From: Nectonema munidae
Taxonomy: Eukaryota; Nematomorpha; Nectonematoida; Nectonematidae
Length of the DNA: 64,000 nucleotides
Reading direction: 5' to 3'
NCBI GenBank assembly: GCA_030549495.1
Contig: JAUIRK010000189.1
Span: 248,001 to 312,000 of the forward strand
Below the pieces are notes generated by a model. The model did not search any database, had not been told where the DNA came from, and saw only the letters and a list, made by a program, of their open reading frames with translations. Of the stretch, positions 12,254-23,688 are shown piece by piece. Within the stretch, counting starts at the first letter, position 1, and every line of letters begins with the position of its first letter. The translations under genes were made by a program, and so were the position numbers.

Positions 12254-13306
12254 TTCTAGAGTCTAGATTGAATAACATAAAGACTCAATAAAAGTTCCCA
12301 TTATATAAATAGGAGTATCCACTCTAAAAAGGTTATATTTGTTTATAAGAATAACTTGACTTTGAAAAAGAACTCACTGCTCAGTCGTGTTCACTAATGG
12401 GGGTGTTATTGTAATTCACAAAGTTTGATTGAAGCATATTGTGAAAATTTAGTTTTTAGGGAACAATAAAAAGTGGTCACTAAATAGAGGCTGAATAAGT
12501 TCGATAAGAAAATAATATAATTATTACGTTTAAATTTTACAGAAATTATATATCTGTAAAACAATTCACGCATTAATCAATCGCGCAATTGACTAACCCT
12601 CTAATTGAAAATAAGAAAACAAAATCAATATACAAAAATATATTTAATTTAAAATTTCAACATTAAGATAAAATGTGATCGTTATTTTCGCCTAGGAGAT
12701 AGATTCATTAGTAAAACTAGAGACAAAAGTTTTTACGTTCAAAACTATATTTTTAATATATGTTAACGCAATTCAAAGTTAAATTTTTTATGTTTAAATG
12801 AATATTTATAAAGGTATTTTAAAAATAATAAATTATATCTTAACTTTATGAGATCCGAATTAAATTGAAAGCTTATGTTAGAACTGAAGATTTCATATTT
12901 TCCAAAGAAATGTCAAAAATTTCCCTGCACTAATCAAAAACCCATTTAAAACAAAAATTAAAAATGTTCCCGAATGTTATCAAGACAAGTTTTTTATTTC
13001 ATAAATGTAATTAGAATCTTCGGGTTTACTTGAAATAAAGTGTATGAAAAAAACTCATCATGAACATGATTTATGCTGTCTCAAAAACTTCACCGAAAAT
13101 AGATAAGTTGGCAAGAAAAATTCAGTATCAACCATCACATTTAAATCTTTTTTATATTTAGAATAAAAGATTTTATATTATGTTAAATTTCAATCTTTTT
13201 TTATGCAAAGAAAATGTCATAGTCAAACCAGTTAAATTTTAGAGTTAAATACATGAAGATTCATGGAATTTTCGATACTGTAATAATTTACAATTTATTT
13301 ATCACA
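12254..13306. other. Stretch downstream of akirin, no gene seen
   Basis: AT-rich with no coding signal. It probably holds the akirin 3' untranslated region at its right-hand edge and intergenic DNA beyond. Confidence 0.4.
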
Positions 13307-13350
13307 GGGTAGGCAAATACTGAAGAAAAATAGGGGAGCCAGCATAAAAA

Positions 13351-13365
13351 GCTTGAGAACCGCTG
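13351..13365. mobile_element. hAT-like terminus near the akirin 3' end
   Basis: gcttgagaaccgctg is a typical inverted hAT end (cagcggttctcaagc read on the other strand). It lies about 40 bp beyond the akirin stop codon, so a decayed insertion may form part of the 3' untranslated region. No partner end was identified with confidence; cagggtaggcaaat at 13307 does not match it. Confidence 0.35.
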
Positions 13366-13406
13366 ATCTAGATTATAAATGCAAAAACAAGGTATTAATA
13401 ATAATT

Positions 13407-13995
13407 TCAAGTTATTTTGAATAAGTTTTTGTAACACACTTTTATTGGATTTTGTTCTATATTGGTAAAAAAAAGCATAAATAGTCAAAGTTTAGTTACC
13501 AGATAATTTTTCAACAAGAATTTTATTATACTCTTCTTTTAATTGCTCTTCTTTTCTTTTAATAACATTTTCGCATAACATTTTAACTTCCGAAAAGGTA
13601 AATAAAGGCTCGGATCTCTGCCTATAAAAAGTAAAAAATATTAAATAGAATAGTAAAAAAGAATAAATATTACTGAGGACTAGAAGAAGGACAACAAGTT
13701 GTAGCAAAATGCGATTTTTTTCGAATATATTTTAATTGGGAAACTATGTAACTTGAAAGTTCATCTAAATGAGAAAATATTTTAAAATAAACAAAAATTT
13801 TAATTCTATGATTAAAAATATACCATTTGAAAGTGGAGAATGAACTTCGGGCATGTAGTTTGGAGAAGAAGGAGATTTACTAATATATTGTTTATTAATA
13901 GGGGGCGTCATGAGACTACATCTCTGTCTCTTTGGAGAAGTATCTCCACACTCTGTATAGTCATTGCAAGATCTTTTTAAAGTTACACAAGCCAT
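13407..13995 (-). CDS. akirin: Akirin, nuclear cofactor (four exons)
   Basis: Akirins are small nuclear proteins that link transcription factors such as NF-kB/Relish and Twist to chromatin remodellers. Four exons join in frame: 13824-13995, 13674-13764, 13500-13621 and 13407-13456, with GT-AG introns and matching phases, giving 144 residues. The N-terminus MACVTLKRS plus SPKRQRCSLM matches the akirin start and its nuclear localisation motif. Exon 2 (ELSSYIVSQLKYIRKK) matches the central helix. Exon 3 (EPLFTFSEVKMLCENVIKRK) matches the highly conserved PLFTF-x-QV-x-x-ICE-x-x-x-K-x-R block. Exon 4 begins EQ as expected after KLS, but then runs NPIKVCYKNLFKIT to a stop and lacks the usual SYLS-type end. 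The protein is shorter than the roughly 180-200 residues usual in animals. Exons 1-3 are secure; exon 4 is inferred from splice phase and the EQ match. Confidence 0.85.
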
Positions 13996-15437
13996 TTTTA
14001 TTTATAGAGAGTGATGACTAAAAAGAATAGAAAAGGCTTATAAATGTACTACAGTTTTGAGATTAACTTTTTTATAATAAGATAGAACAAGAATGAAATT
14101 ACTTCTATCAAAAATAAATTCAAAACAAGGATTTTAGTATATTATAAAACAAAAATTGAAGTTTTGCAACATGGATGCCTATCAACAAAAACGTTAGATA
14201 TTATTCATATGTTTGAGATTAGAAAATATTATCAGATAAAAATAAAAACAAAAACTGTTTTTTTTCTATTTTTAAAATAAAAATATTAATTTACAATACG
14301 CACAATAATTACCCAATCTGAATAATAGATGTGTAATATTTCAAAAAAATATAAATCCTTTATGCAAATCCTAATATAGTCAAGACCACAGGGAGAATTT
14401 TACCCGACATACTCTTTTTAATTCTAATAAATTATATAATTTAGTGTTTTTAGTTAGTTATTTGTTTGATAAGTCATCCATAATACTTGATAGATACACT
14501 TTTAACAAAAGCAGATATTTTAAAATGCTACATAGATGTCTTTTTGCTTTCTTACGATTAATAACTACATATTGAAAATCGAAAAATATTCAAAAACATT
14601 TTGCTTTGGAAATACTAACTTAGACTCTAATTGTAGCAAAAAAGCAATTAAATATAAATGGGGAATATGTCCCAAATACTATTTTTACACATAAAAATCA
14701 ATAATTATCTTGAAAATATCACTTAATTTATATTTTCAAGATAACAAAAGCCCTCATACCAACTTCAACTTCTGCTCTAAAAATTTTCACCGAATGTATA
14801 CCTCTTCGCCTTCTCTAAAAAACTAAAATCCTAAAAAATAAAACGACATATAAATTTACTTGAATTTTCTTGCTTAACTCAAAAGATTTAAAACCTATTT
14901 TTTCATTAAATTAACTTTTTTAATCCATCAACTACGATTTATTTCGAAGTCAACATTCAACAATAAAAAATGAAAAAAATCAACTACAAATGACAACTTT
15001 ATTGATGACTCGAAAATAATCACTAGATATTGTGCAACAGACCAACTTTCTCTTAAATATTTCTATAAACATAACCCATCTCTCTATATTCATTGCAAAC
15101 TAGAAGGTTTAAATACTAGCTTTATATTTCATTTAGCAAATTATCTTAAACTCAACAAATAACCTTTACAAAACTTTCAAAGAACAAGTAATTAAAAAAT
15201 TATATAAGCACTGACAAAAATATTCTCTCCTCTCCATGTCTTAGGAAAAAATTCGAGTATGTGAAAAGCATCACAAACATTGATTCTGATAGAGAAAAGT
15301 AAAAACTTTATTTTTACAAATCATGCATGTCATTTTGATACAATTGCTATTTTCATCCAATCCTCACACTCTTTCACTTTAGAATCACTATGCTTAACTT
15401 TTTTTCTGAATTTAAATATTCTATCTAAATAGACAGT
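13996..15437. other. AT-rich stretch upstream of akirin
   Basis: Presumably contains the akirin promoter (minus strand, just above 13995), but no core element can be singled out. No gene seen. It includes the hairpin annotated at 14705-14744. Confidence 0.4.
14705..14744. repeat. Perfect 15-bp hairpin
   Basis: ttatcttgaaaatat at 14705-14719 is mirrored by atattttcaagataa at 14730-14744, a perfect 15-bp stem with a 10-nt loop. Function unknown; in such AT-rich DNA it may be a worn MITE core. Confidence 0.7.
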
Positions 15438-15604
15438 ATGACGAGTTTTTGTCATTTGCAAATAGGCCGAGTACGGTGTTGGTTATACCATAAATGGTTT
15501 TATGCCTTCAAGAAACTTGGTGAACTAATGAATTTCTCAGCTTTCCGCTTCCCGTTTGTAATTCAGTGTGGCTTGTATCTACACACGGAGGTGTACGTTT
15601 TTAC
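15438..15604 (+). CDS. Possible 5' coding exon of an unrecognised gene
   Basis: From an ATG at 15438 a frame stays open for 55 codons (plus 2 nt) to a strong donor, tttac|gtaagt, at 15604/15605. The segment is clearly GC-richer than its surroundings. The peptide starts MTSFCHLQIGRVRCW and contains WFYAFKKLGELMNF and PFVIQCGLYLHTEV. I do not recognise the family, and no continuing exon could be tied to it downstream. It could be a first coding exon or a chance frame in a GC-richer patch. Confidence 0.3.
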
Positions 15605-16942
15605 GTAAGTGCTAATTATAAATTTTAATTTTTATGAATACTTTTAAATATTGGTTAATATAAATGGTGGAAGAGATATTGTTATTCATAATATCTATAA
15701 AAGTCTAACATTTATTCAGACCAAGTTTTTTTCAACTTTTTTTGTGAAATTAATAATGAGGGTGTGCATATCGTGTCTGATGATTTTAAATTTGATGTCT
15801 TTAAGCTAATGCCTTGCCCAATTGAAAATTGATTGATTATAAATTTTTGAAACCAGCTATAAATTTTCCTACTAGTCCTACTTCCAAAACTTTTCTAGAT
15901 AATTTTTTTATTAACTAAAGGTATGATAGAGCTACATTGATCTAAATTATGGCCATCATTTTTCGGACCATCTTCCTATTATTTTGTCAATTAATTTAGG
16001 TCGTTGACATAAAACACAGAAAACATTTATAATACAGTATTTAATAGTAATATTTTTATTGAACTTGCATACCACTCATTGGGTAAATAGTTCAAATGTT
16101 AATTCTGACGGAGAAAACTTTCTTCTACTTTTTGACTAAGACAATAAGGAAACCTTATAAAAACCAAACAGTCTTAAAGGCAAAAATCCGATTTAAGTAT
16201 AAGCAGATGACTTGGATCATTAAGGAATTTTTAAATTTGACCAAACATAGAGATAAGTTTAGATGGTATTTAGATTTGAGTTTAGAGATATTTAACATGT
16301 GCATGTACAATTTTGATTTATTTGAAATTTTTTGCCCTTTGTTTTGTTGTTATTTTTGATAATAAATTCTTCTTTTTCTTAAAAAAACTTAGAGACATGG
16401 TTTAAAAAAATGAAAAATTAATAGTGTTCTGATTGAAAGATAAGTTTCTAAAATAAACAAATTAAAATATAAAGTACGCGCTTAAAGTGACTTTTACTTG
16501 TTTTCGAATGGAATATTTTTATATAATTATTGGTCCAACATAAAATCAGTTGTCAAAGTAAGTAAAAATAATCAGTTATACTTACAAATCCTTATCAAAT
16601 TTTCTCCATTATCGACGCGATGAAGAATAATAGCTGCCAAAATATAGTAGGTATTTCTATTAATCTCATCAAATTGATCAATCATCTAGTCTGACATCAA
16701 ATTGCAGAAGGCATAAATTTCTCTATTTATCCAGGAGTATATCCAAAAGACCTCTAAGTTGACAAGGTAGTTCTTGTTTTGAAAAAAACCAAGATTCTAA
16801 AATCTCAAATTATAGACCTTTTTCTTTAATTACCATATTTACAACATTTTTCGAAGAGATTGTAATTTCTCAACTCCATGTATACTTCGTAAAACAGAAC
16901 AGAATAAAATAAGCATGTGTACTCATTGAAATATTCAGTAAG
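15605..16942. other. AT-rich stretch, no gene seen
   Basis: An 87-codon open frame at 16096-16359 is AT-driven, rich in Phe, Lys and Ile, and matches nothing I recognise. Not called as a gene. Confidence 0.4.
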
Positions 16943-16952
16943 AAGAAGTAAC

Positions 16953-16969
16953 AGAGAGAGAGAGAGAGC
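16953..16969. repeat. (GA)n microsatellite
   Basis: A run of about eight GA units inside a broader purine-rich tract (about 16930-17040). Confidence 0.85.
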
Positions 16970-17294
16970 TCGGAGAGAAAGAGAAAAACGCTTAACTGCA
17001 AAGAGAGTATATCTCAATCCTGCGCAAGATAGAGACAAAAGTTAATATTGTAAAATAATCTCAGTTGCAGGCAATAAATAATCATGTCTAATAATAGCTC
17101 AGTATTGCAAATGTCATAGATCCCTATTGTAATAAAAAGTCGCGTATATTCCTAGAAAAACTTTGATTCTAAGAGTTTTTCTCTAAAATAAATAAGAGAG
17201 GTCCCATGTCAGATAATTAAATAAAAAATATTCCATTGTCTATCCAAAAATTATAGCGTAAGCTAAGGATAAAATAATTAAAAAATTATTTAGA

Positions 17295-17450
17295 ATGTAA
17301 AGGTAAAGGTACCGGGGGTGTTTTCATCGAAAAGGCACAATTGCGCCGCTTGTATTGAACTATGAGAAAGTAGGCTTGATACGGGATCGAACCCAAGACC
17401 TTGAGTTATCGAAACCCAGTACCTAACCAAACTTACACGAGCCCCACACA
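17295..17450 (-). mobile_element. tRNA-derived SINE, family A, copy 1
   Basis: Read on the minus strand, a tRNA-like head carries a good RNA polymerase III B box (gggttcgatcccgt). A body follows, ending in gatgaaaacacccccggtac and ctttacctttacatt. The same tail with variants occurs at the end of the copy at 51366-51500. Both head and tail are present, so this is close to full length. It is a SINE rather than a tRNA gene, because the acceptor arms do not pair and a non-tRNA body follows. Confidence 0.75.
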
Positions 17451-17905
17451 CATAATGTCGTTTATAGGTCAATGATACAGAAATAATATTTTCTTTTTTT
17501 AACATAAATTAATTTTTTTATGAACAAAATATAAAAAACGAAATCAAAATTTAAATTTTTTATAATTAATTGCTTATTAGCATTTCAAAATTTTTTTTAG
17601 GATTTTAAAAAAGAAGAATATTTTTCAACTCTAATTCGAAGCTAAAGGTTAAATTTGAATTTTCTAGCTTTCTCACATAAACCAATAAAATAAGAAGTCT
17701 TCTTGTATTTGTATAAAATATATTTTCTAGAAATAATAAATTCTAGAAAATTCACTTAAAATACTTAGATCTATATTTATAAACAAATATTTTTCAAAAT
17801 GTTCCCCCTTTAATAACTTCCTATGAGTGTTTTAATAAATTGATTGGTGACAAGCATTCTTATAAAGATACAAAAGGTAGGATATTTCCTTATATTTATC
17901 ATTTG
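17451..17905. other. AT-rich stretch, no gene seen
   Basis: No features identified. Confidence 0.4.
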
Positions 17906-18130
17906 GTAATGTTTTACTTTACGGTTCCTTCAATCAAAAATTTTAATATTTTTCTAATATTTTTTAAATTTATTGAGTTTGTTTATGTAAAAAATCTAGA
18001 ATCTTTAGTAATATAATATAAACAGAATAAACTGGGTTAGAAAATGTATAGTTTGATTGACATCACAATTCACAACAAATAATTGCTTGAAAAATTTTTT
18101 GATTGACAGAACCGTAAAGTAAAACATTAC
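17906..18130. mobile_element. MITE with TA-flanked inverted repeats
   Basis: The left arm begins gtaatgttttactttacggt and the right arm is its complement ending at 18130. The two arms match over about 35 bp with few differences. A TA dinucleotide sits symmetrically near each outer edge, consistent with a Tc1/mariner-type non-autonomous element. No coding content in the 225 bp. Confidence 0.75.
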
Positions 18131-18436
18131 TTAAAACTATACGGGTACGTGCAAATGAGATTATGTTTTCACCTAGATATATGTAGGCCCGTAGCCTAGA
18201 TAATTTTAGGATAGGCTAAAAAGAATTATATTAGCAACAGGGTTCTAAAATCTCTATATCCTATTATATCTATATTAATATTTATTTCATCCGTCATCTA
18301 GAAAGATTCTGGGATCTATTAACCTTTCCACATCGGACTATATTTTAATTACTACTTCGTTTGCATATTGTGCGTAATGTTTTTGATATTCATAATTCTT
18401 TTATGGTGCATGTGTTTCTTAAAACAGTGTATCCTT

Positions 18437-18512
18437 CAGAGGCGCACATCCGGGGGGGGGGGGGGGGGGGGATTTATAATTTAAACACACCCACGCTACC
18501 TTTACCTTTTAC
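18437..18512. repeat. hAT-like terminus, G20 run and SINE tail fragment
   Basis: cagaggcgcacatcc at 18437-18451 resembles the outer ends of the two ZBED5-like hAT copies (near 25738-25752 and 62570-62584). It is followed directly by 20 consecutive G (18452-18471). A fragment at 18484-18512, aacacacccacgctaccttt with acctttt, then matches the 3' tail of SINE family A. The exact G count is likely uncertain in any assembly. Confidence 0.5.
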
Positions 18513-19514
18513 TCAAAATTAAAAAATTTGCTACATAATTAACATAAGAGAAAAAGGAGACAAAATAAACTCTGTCTGTTCTCAGAATAATTTCAAAATA
18601 ATAGGAGGTATAAAAAATGCGATAGTTTATTTGATATTTTCAAGATTTTATGAGCAGCAAAAGTCATCGTTGAAGTATCTAACCTTTATAGGGTGATTTG
18701 GTAACGCTTGCATTTTATTCATTTTGTAAGGAATCATAGTATACAAAAAATGGTAGTTTAATCACTTTTCATAAAATTATTTAAGTCTAAGAACACAAAA
18801 TCATTAAAAAAACTATTTAAACAAACATAAATCATAAAAATCATAGTATACGAAAACAAGAAAAACATTACGTTTTTTTGACTATTTCTGTCTACAAATA
18901 AATTTCTGACAGCTGTCATAAATAGATCAAGTACATTTTTAACAACTGAAACATTTTGTTTCGATATTATATTTTTATTATAATAATAATCAACAAATTT
19001 TCTTAAGATTTAATTAATTATGTACAGTCTTACTTACAAAATTTAACAATCTCTGCTTAAATATTAAACAAATAGAGTATTTTTGCTTTTAAACTGAATA
19101 GCTAGTCAAAATATTCATTCCCAAAGAGCTATTGAAAAAAATTTCTTGACTTTAAAAAATTAAAGTTTTCAAATGTTACAAAATGTAACAAACGTACTGA
19201 TAAAGATTAAGTGACCTTTGTTGAAAAATATTTTTATCGCGAGTCTGACAATATTCATTGATATAAAATTGTAACGATTGAAAACTATTTTTCTCTCATT
19301 TAAAAACAAATAAATTTTTATTTTGCAAAATGTTTGGTGTATTGATGGAACTAAATTTTTACCAAAAATCTCTGTGATTAATTTGAATAGCTGAACTTTG
19401 GTATCATGAAAAAAGGTTCTGAAAATATTGAACTTAAATTACGCAAAAAACTAGTTTCTAATGAGATAAATAGAATTATTCTTAATTTAACTCTAAATAC
19501 AAATTAGAGAGAAG
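18513..19514. other. AT-rich stretch, no gene seen
   Basis: No coding region or repeat boundary recognised. Confidence 0.4.
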
Positions 19515-19660
19515 CAGTGGCGTAGCCAGAAAAAATTTGATAGGGGGGGGGCACAATTTAAAAACTTTCTTGATCCTTTCATTGGAGAAATTTTCGAAAA
19601 CTGATATCGCATAAGGTGCATGGGTGCACCATGAGATCCCCCAGCCTACCTACGCCACTG
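19515..19660. mobile_element. hAT-type MITE (cagtggcgtagccag end)
   Basis: The left end is cagtggcgtagccag and the right end is cctacctacgccactg, an inverted repeat of about 12 bp. The flanking octamers gagagaag and taaagaag agree at six of eight, an aged 8-bp target duplication. A G9 run lies near the left end. Related left ends occur at 38779 and 51621. Length 146 bp. Confidence 0.75.
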
Positions 19661-19719
19661 TAAAGAAGAGAGCTGGATGAGAAACTTAAACAAGAGAAGA
19701 GAGCTCAATGAGATTGGGG

Positions 19720-22700
19720 CACTTAATTAGCGCGGTGGTGTATTTTAATACCCCCGTAAATTCCAAAGCATAATTTATCATAAAAATACTATTCCTTAAA
19801 ATTCAATACTTTCAGTACCTTTCACCTTGACAATTTACTAAATCATAGTTCTATAAAAGTTAGAAATTATAAACCTAATAAAAAACATGCACACTATCTG
19901 TTGCTCTGGAGGTTTAACGCCAGGCTTATAACTTATAAGCTTAGGTTCGAAACTTAACATCAATATTGAAAAAGATGTTTCACCAGTAAAACTAAGAAAG
20001 TCTCACATACTTTTTATGAAATTCCAATAACGGAAATATCCATCTATTATATTTTAGTGACAAAGGTTTATTGAACAAAATGATAGCGCATAGAACCTTT
20101 GGATTGTTGTACCTGAATAAAAATCTTTTTCTGAAAACACTTAGAATAATAAATTGTCATAAATAAACATTTTTTACTATTATTTTTAAAAAAATAAACA
20201 AAAAAGTATAAATAAATTTATTTATGACATTAATTTTGGTGACCGTTTTACGCAAATACACGTGATTCCCATTTTTTGATAATTATTCGCAATCTAATCT
20301 TTTCTTCTTCGAATTTCTATTTTTTGATGATCCATAGCATTTCTCTATTTTTCCTAGCTTATTCTAAGAATTGGAATGCAATTTTTCATTGGCATTGTTA
20401 GGATAATTTTTCAAAAAGTCATATGATTAAAAAGAAGAATATAATTACTGATAAATAGGGTTTACAAATAAAAGTGGTATTCCAAAGGATAAGGACTAGA
20501 AGTGGGGATTGTGAATATAACTTTGAGATTTAAAGTGGTTACAAACAAAAATTGGAATTGTGAGTGAATGTCCAAGATGTAAAAAAATGAGCAACGCTAG
20601 AGATCATAAAAAAATAGGGTTCACAAACAAAAAAAAGATTGCAACTGATTGCGCAAAAAATCACAACTTTTATTGAGTTCATTTTAGCGATTTATGTTCA
20701 TGAATTAGAATAAAGTTGGATTGTAGTGAAGTTTTAATCAAATATTTTCTGATTTACCTCAGATATAATCATAGTGCTTTTGGAGAAATTAGAGCCTAAA
20801 GATTTCATATCGCGGAATATAATTAAGACAAAACTACTAAGCATTTTTATGCCAAAAGTTCACATCATAAAGTTACTAAACTCTGAAATTTTCCAGTTAG
20901 TTTAGTAACTTTGTTTTCTGAACTTTTAGTATAAAAAAGTTTAGTAGTTCTCAAAGTTCAAAAATTTAATCTGAAATAAAGCTAGTACATTTTTGCAATG
21001 TTTTTGTGTTATTTTACAGATTTAGTTTGAGCTTTTAGAATAAAAATGCTTAACATTTTTTTATTACAAAAATGTCGCTATATGCAGTTTTCAGAATGTA
21101 ATTGACAAATCTAATAAAAAAAGTTTTAATAGCAGACATCTTGGCGCTATTATATATCGATGGTGGTGATGAAGATAAGTAATCAAATATGAATCAACCA
21201 TACACAAAATTATCTTTCCTTTGATTGTTTACAAATAAAATTTGATATATCACGCATGAACCCAAAGCATCGCATACTGCAAACTGAAAGTTTGAAACGT
21301 TGCCCTTATTACATCTTACCACTTTCTAGTTGCACATTATTATTGATCATTATAACAAAATCTAATGTTTCATGCCTTGAATATATTGCCAGCGTGTTTA
21401 GAAAGTTAAAACGTTCTTCATTTTGCATCTTTGTCTTTTCATTATTGTTATCCCACTTTGTATCAGTTTTGATCTACTCTCGAACCTTTGCGTCAAGTCT
21501 GCTTATTTTTTTCAAGTTTATGAAACTTTTTAACTTTATATCTATAATCGATGAAATTAGAAATTTACTGCAAGAAAGCACTACTATTCAAAAGAATCTC
21601 GATTCTTTAGATAGTTCTGAATCTGACTTTCAAGAAAATTCTGATCATCAAGAAATGAATTTCGATAATTACTGAAATGCAAAAGTAAGAAGAAAAATTT
21701 TAATATTTTAGAGTCGTTTGAACTTTTTTTAATGATTTAATGATAAGTTCAATTGTGAAAAATACGAATGTTTTCATAAAATCTGTGCAAATGAATTACA
21801 AAGATCCTAGTCATTCAAGGGAAACTGATATTTTAGAAATTAACGCTTATTTGCCTTCAAATAATTATGATATTTGGAATGACATAGATTTTGGGTGCGA
21901 CTTTATAAGAAGCGTAATGTCTTCCCAGAAATTTTTATTTATATGTCGATGTTTGGAAAAAAAAGTCAAGTGTGAGTCGTCATATTTTTTTTTAAAAGGA
22001 AGACTATACAAATCGTGTGTAAGGAGTGTTATGTGTTATGGAGCAGAGTGTTGGCCAATGAAGAAGGTTGAAGTGAGACGCATGCAGTCTGCTGAGATGA
22101 GGATGTTACGAATGATGTGTGGCAAAACTCTACTGGACAAAGTGCGAAGCAAAGAGATTAGAAGAATGACAGGGGTGGAAGATATAGAACAGTATTTGGA
22201 AGAGCATAGACTCCGTTGGCTAGGACACTTAGAGAGATGGATCCACAAAGACTAACGAAGAGACTATGGGATGAAAACATCACTGGACAAGCGAGGAGAG
22301 GGAGACCGAAAAAAAGATGCGAAGATGCTGTTAAAGAAGACATGAAGAAAAGGAATATGAAGATTGAAGATGCTGAAATGAAAGGAAAATGGAGACTTCG
22401 CTGCAAATTCAAGGTCGACCTTGGCTCGCCAGGACAAAGACCTGCTCATTAGAACGAATGAATGATGATGATGATGTCGATGTTTGAGATTTGATAATAA
22501 AAGTACTAGAACAAGTAGACGATAAATTGGCAGCAATTGGAGAGTTTTTTATGCTTATGTAGAGAATTGTAAGTCATTATATAGTCCACACGAGGCTATA
22601 TTTCCTTTTAAGGGTAAATGTACCTTAAATTTAGAAATTTATGTAGCAAAGCAAAAAGGTGAGAGGTTTCTTAGTAATTCTGCTATAGAGGTGGTGATGC

Positions 22701-23688
22701 ACTTGATCAAACCAATATCAGGGACTGGTCGAAACATCACCACTGACAACTGGTACACAGGCATTGATTTAGCACTTGATTTGAAAAAGACTCATAGGCT
22801 AACGCTTTTAGGAACAATTAGGAAGAACAGAAAAGGAATTCCTAAACACCTTACAAATGACATTAAAGATATATATTCAAGTAAGTTTATTTTTATAAAG
22901 ATTTGACTTTGGTGATTTGGATCCCTAAAAGAAATAAGGCTGTAACGCTCCTTTCACGAAGCAAGTATTGACAATACAGAAAAGCAAATACCAGAGATTA
23001 TTAATTTTTATAACGAAACGTGTCGATTTAGTAGATCTCAGCTTTCTTCTAAGTATAATGTGGCGAGACGAACCAAAAGATGGCCAATGTGTATATTTTA
23101 TGGGTTATGCAATAATGCGGGGATTAATGCTCATATAGTTTACAAGTTGAGTTACCCTTCTTCAAAAACATCTCGAAGAAATTCTTTATTAAGTCTTGAC
23201 AAAGATCTTTGTTTAGAAAATATGAAAAGAAGACAAGTGATCAAAAGTATGCCAAGAGGTATCAAAACATTGATTTCATCTTGTGCAGAAAAAGATCCTC
23301 AAAAACAGCCCACAAGTTCGAGTTATCATAAAGTTTCAAGATGCAGGTTTTGCCCACGAAAAGAAGATAGAAAAACAAAAGTTGAATGCATGAAGTGTAA
23401 AAGTCATATCTGTATAAATCATCAAAGAGTATTGTGTGAAAATTGTGTAAATACATATACTTAAATTTTTTGACAAATAAATTTTTAAAAGTTTTATTTT
23501 TTAGATGGCGTTAAGATATTTTATTTCTTTTCAGGAAATTACGTTATAAAATAAGACTTTTTTAAGTCTTGTACTTAACCTTTTTTTCATAAGTTTTTTA
23601 TTGATAATTGTTTAAATAAATATTGTGGTGTTTTAATACCCCATGGCACTATAAGGTAAAAAATTTGACCGCACGAACTAAGTGTTAA
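19720..23688 (+). mobile_element. piggyBac transposon interrupted by a LINE
   Basis: The ends are inverted: cacttaattagcgcggt at 19720 mirrors the right end, whose outer edge is TTAA at 23685-23688 (complement ttaacacttagttcgtgcgg). The left TTAA has decayed. Transposase pieces on the plus strand run in order. The acidic N-terminus is at about 21519-21675. A block ending FLFICRCL abuts the LINE insertion, and RFDNKSTR resumes after it. NITTDNWYTGIDLALDLKK (22730-22795) contains a catalytic aspartate. ARRTKRWPMCIFYG follows, and a C-terminal cysteine-rich finger (CRFCPRKEDR, KCKSHICINH) ends at 23464. Several frameshifts and the LINE make it inactive. About 1.8 kb of non-coding DNA precedes the coding part, including a hairpin at about 20876-20927. 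Confidence 0.85.
21956..22473 (+). mobile_element. 5'-truncated RTE-like LINE inside piggyBac
   Basis: This is a 518-bp insertion encoding the end of a non-LTR retrotransposon reverse transcriptase. It reads SCVRSVMCYGAECWPMKK, then RMQSAEMRMLRMMCG, EHRLRWLGHLER and ARRGRPKKRCEDAVKEDMKK. One frameshift lies near 22240. It ends in a short gatgatgat tail, as RTE-clade elements do. A 13-bp target-site duplication, atgtcgatgtttg, lies at 21943-21955 and 22474-22486. Removing the insert and one repeat copy restores the piggyBac junction CRCL-RFD, which shows the order of events. Heavy 5' truncation is normal for LINEs. Confidence 0.9.

Noticed and set aside
15438-15604. Start of a mitochondrial inner membrane protease subunit, from a faint resemblance of VIQCGLYLH
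   Set aside because: The match is only a few residues, and the expected downstream S-M-x-P catalytic motif was not found nearby.
16096-16359. 87-codon frame as a small gene
   Set aside because: Residue content follows AT-rich codons, there is no motif, and no polyadenylation or splice context supports it.
17295-17450. tRNA genes suggested by good B boxes here and at 44 kb and 51.4 kb
   Set aside because: The arms do not pair as a tRNA, non-tRNA bodies with shared tails follow, and copies repeat; these are SINEs.
18430-18480. G-quadruplex-type regulatory element at the G20 run
   Set aside because: It adjoins a hAT-like terminus, lies far from any gene, and the run length may be an assembly effect.
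19900-19965. A further tRNA-like SINE head (aggttcgaaact B box)
   Set aside because: Only a single short motif is present, inside the piggyBac 5' region, and no shared body or tail was found.
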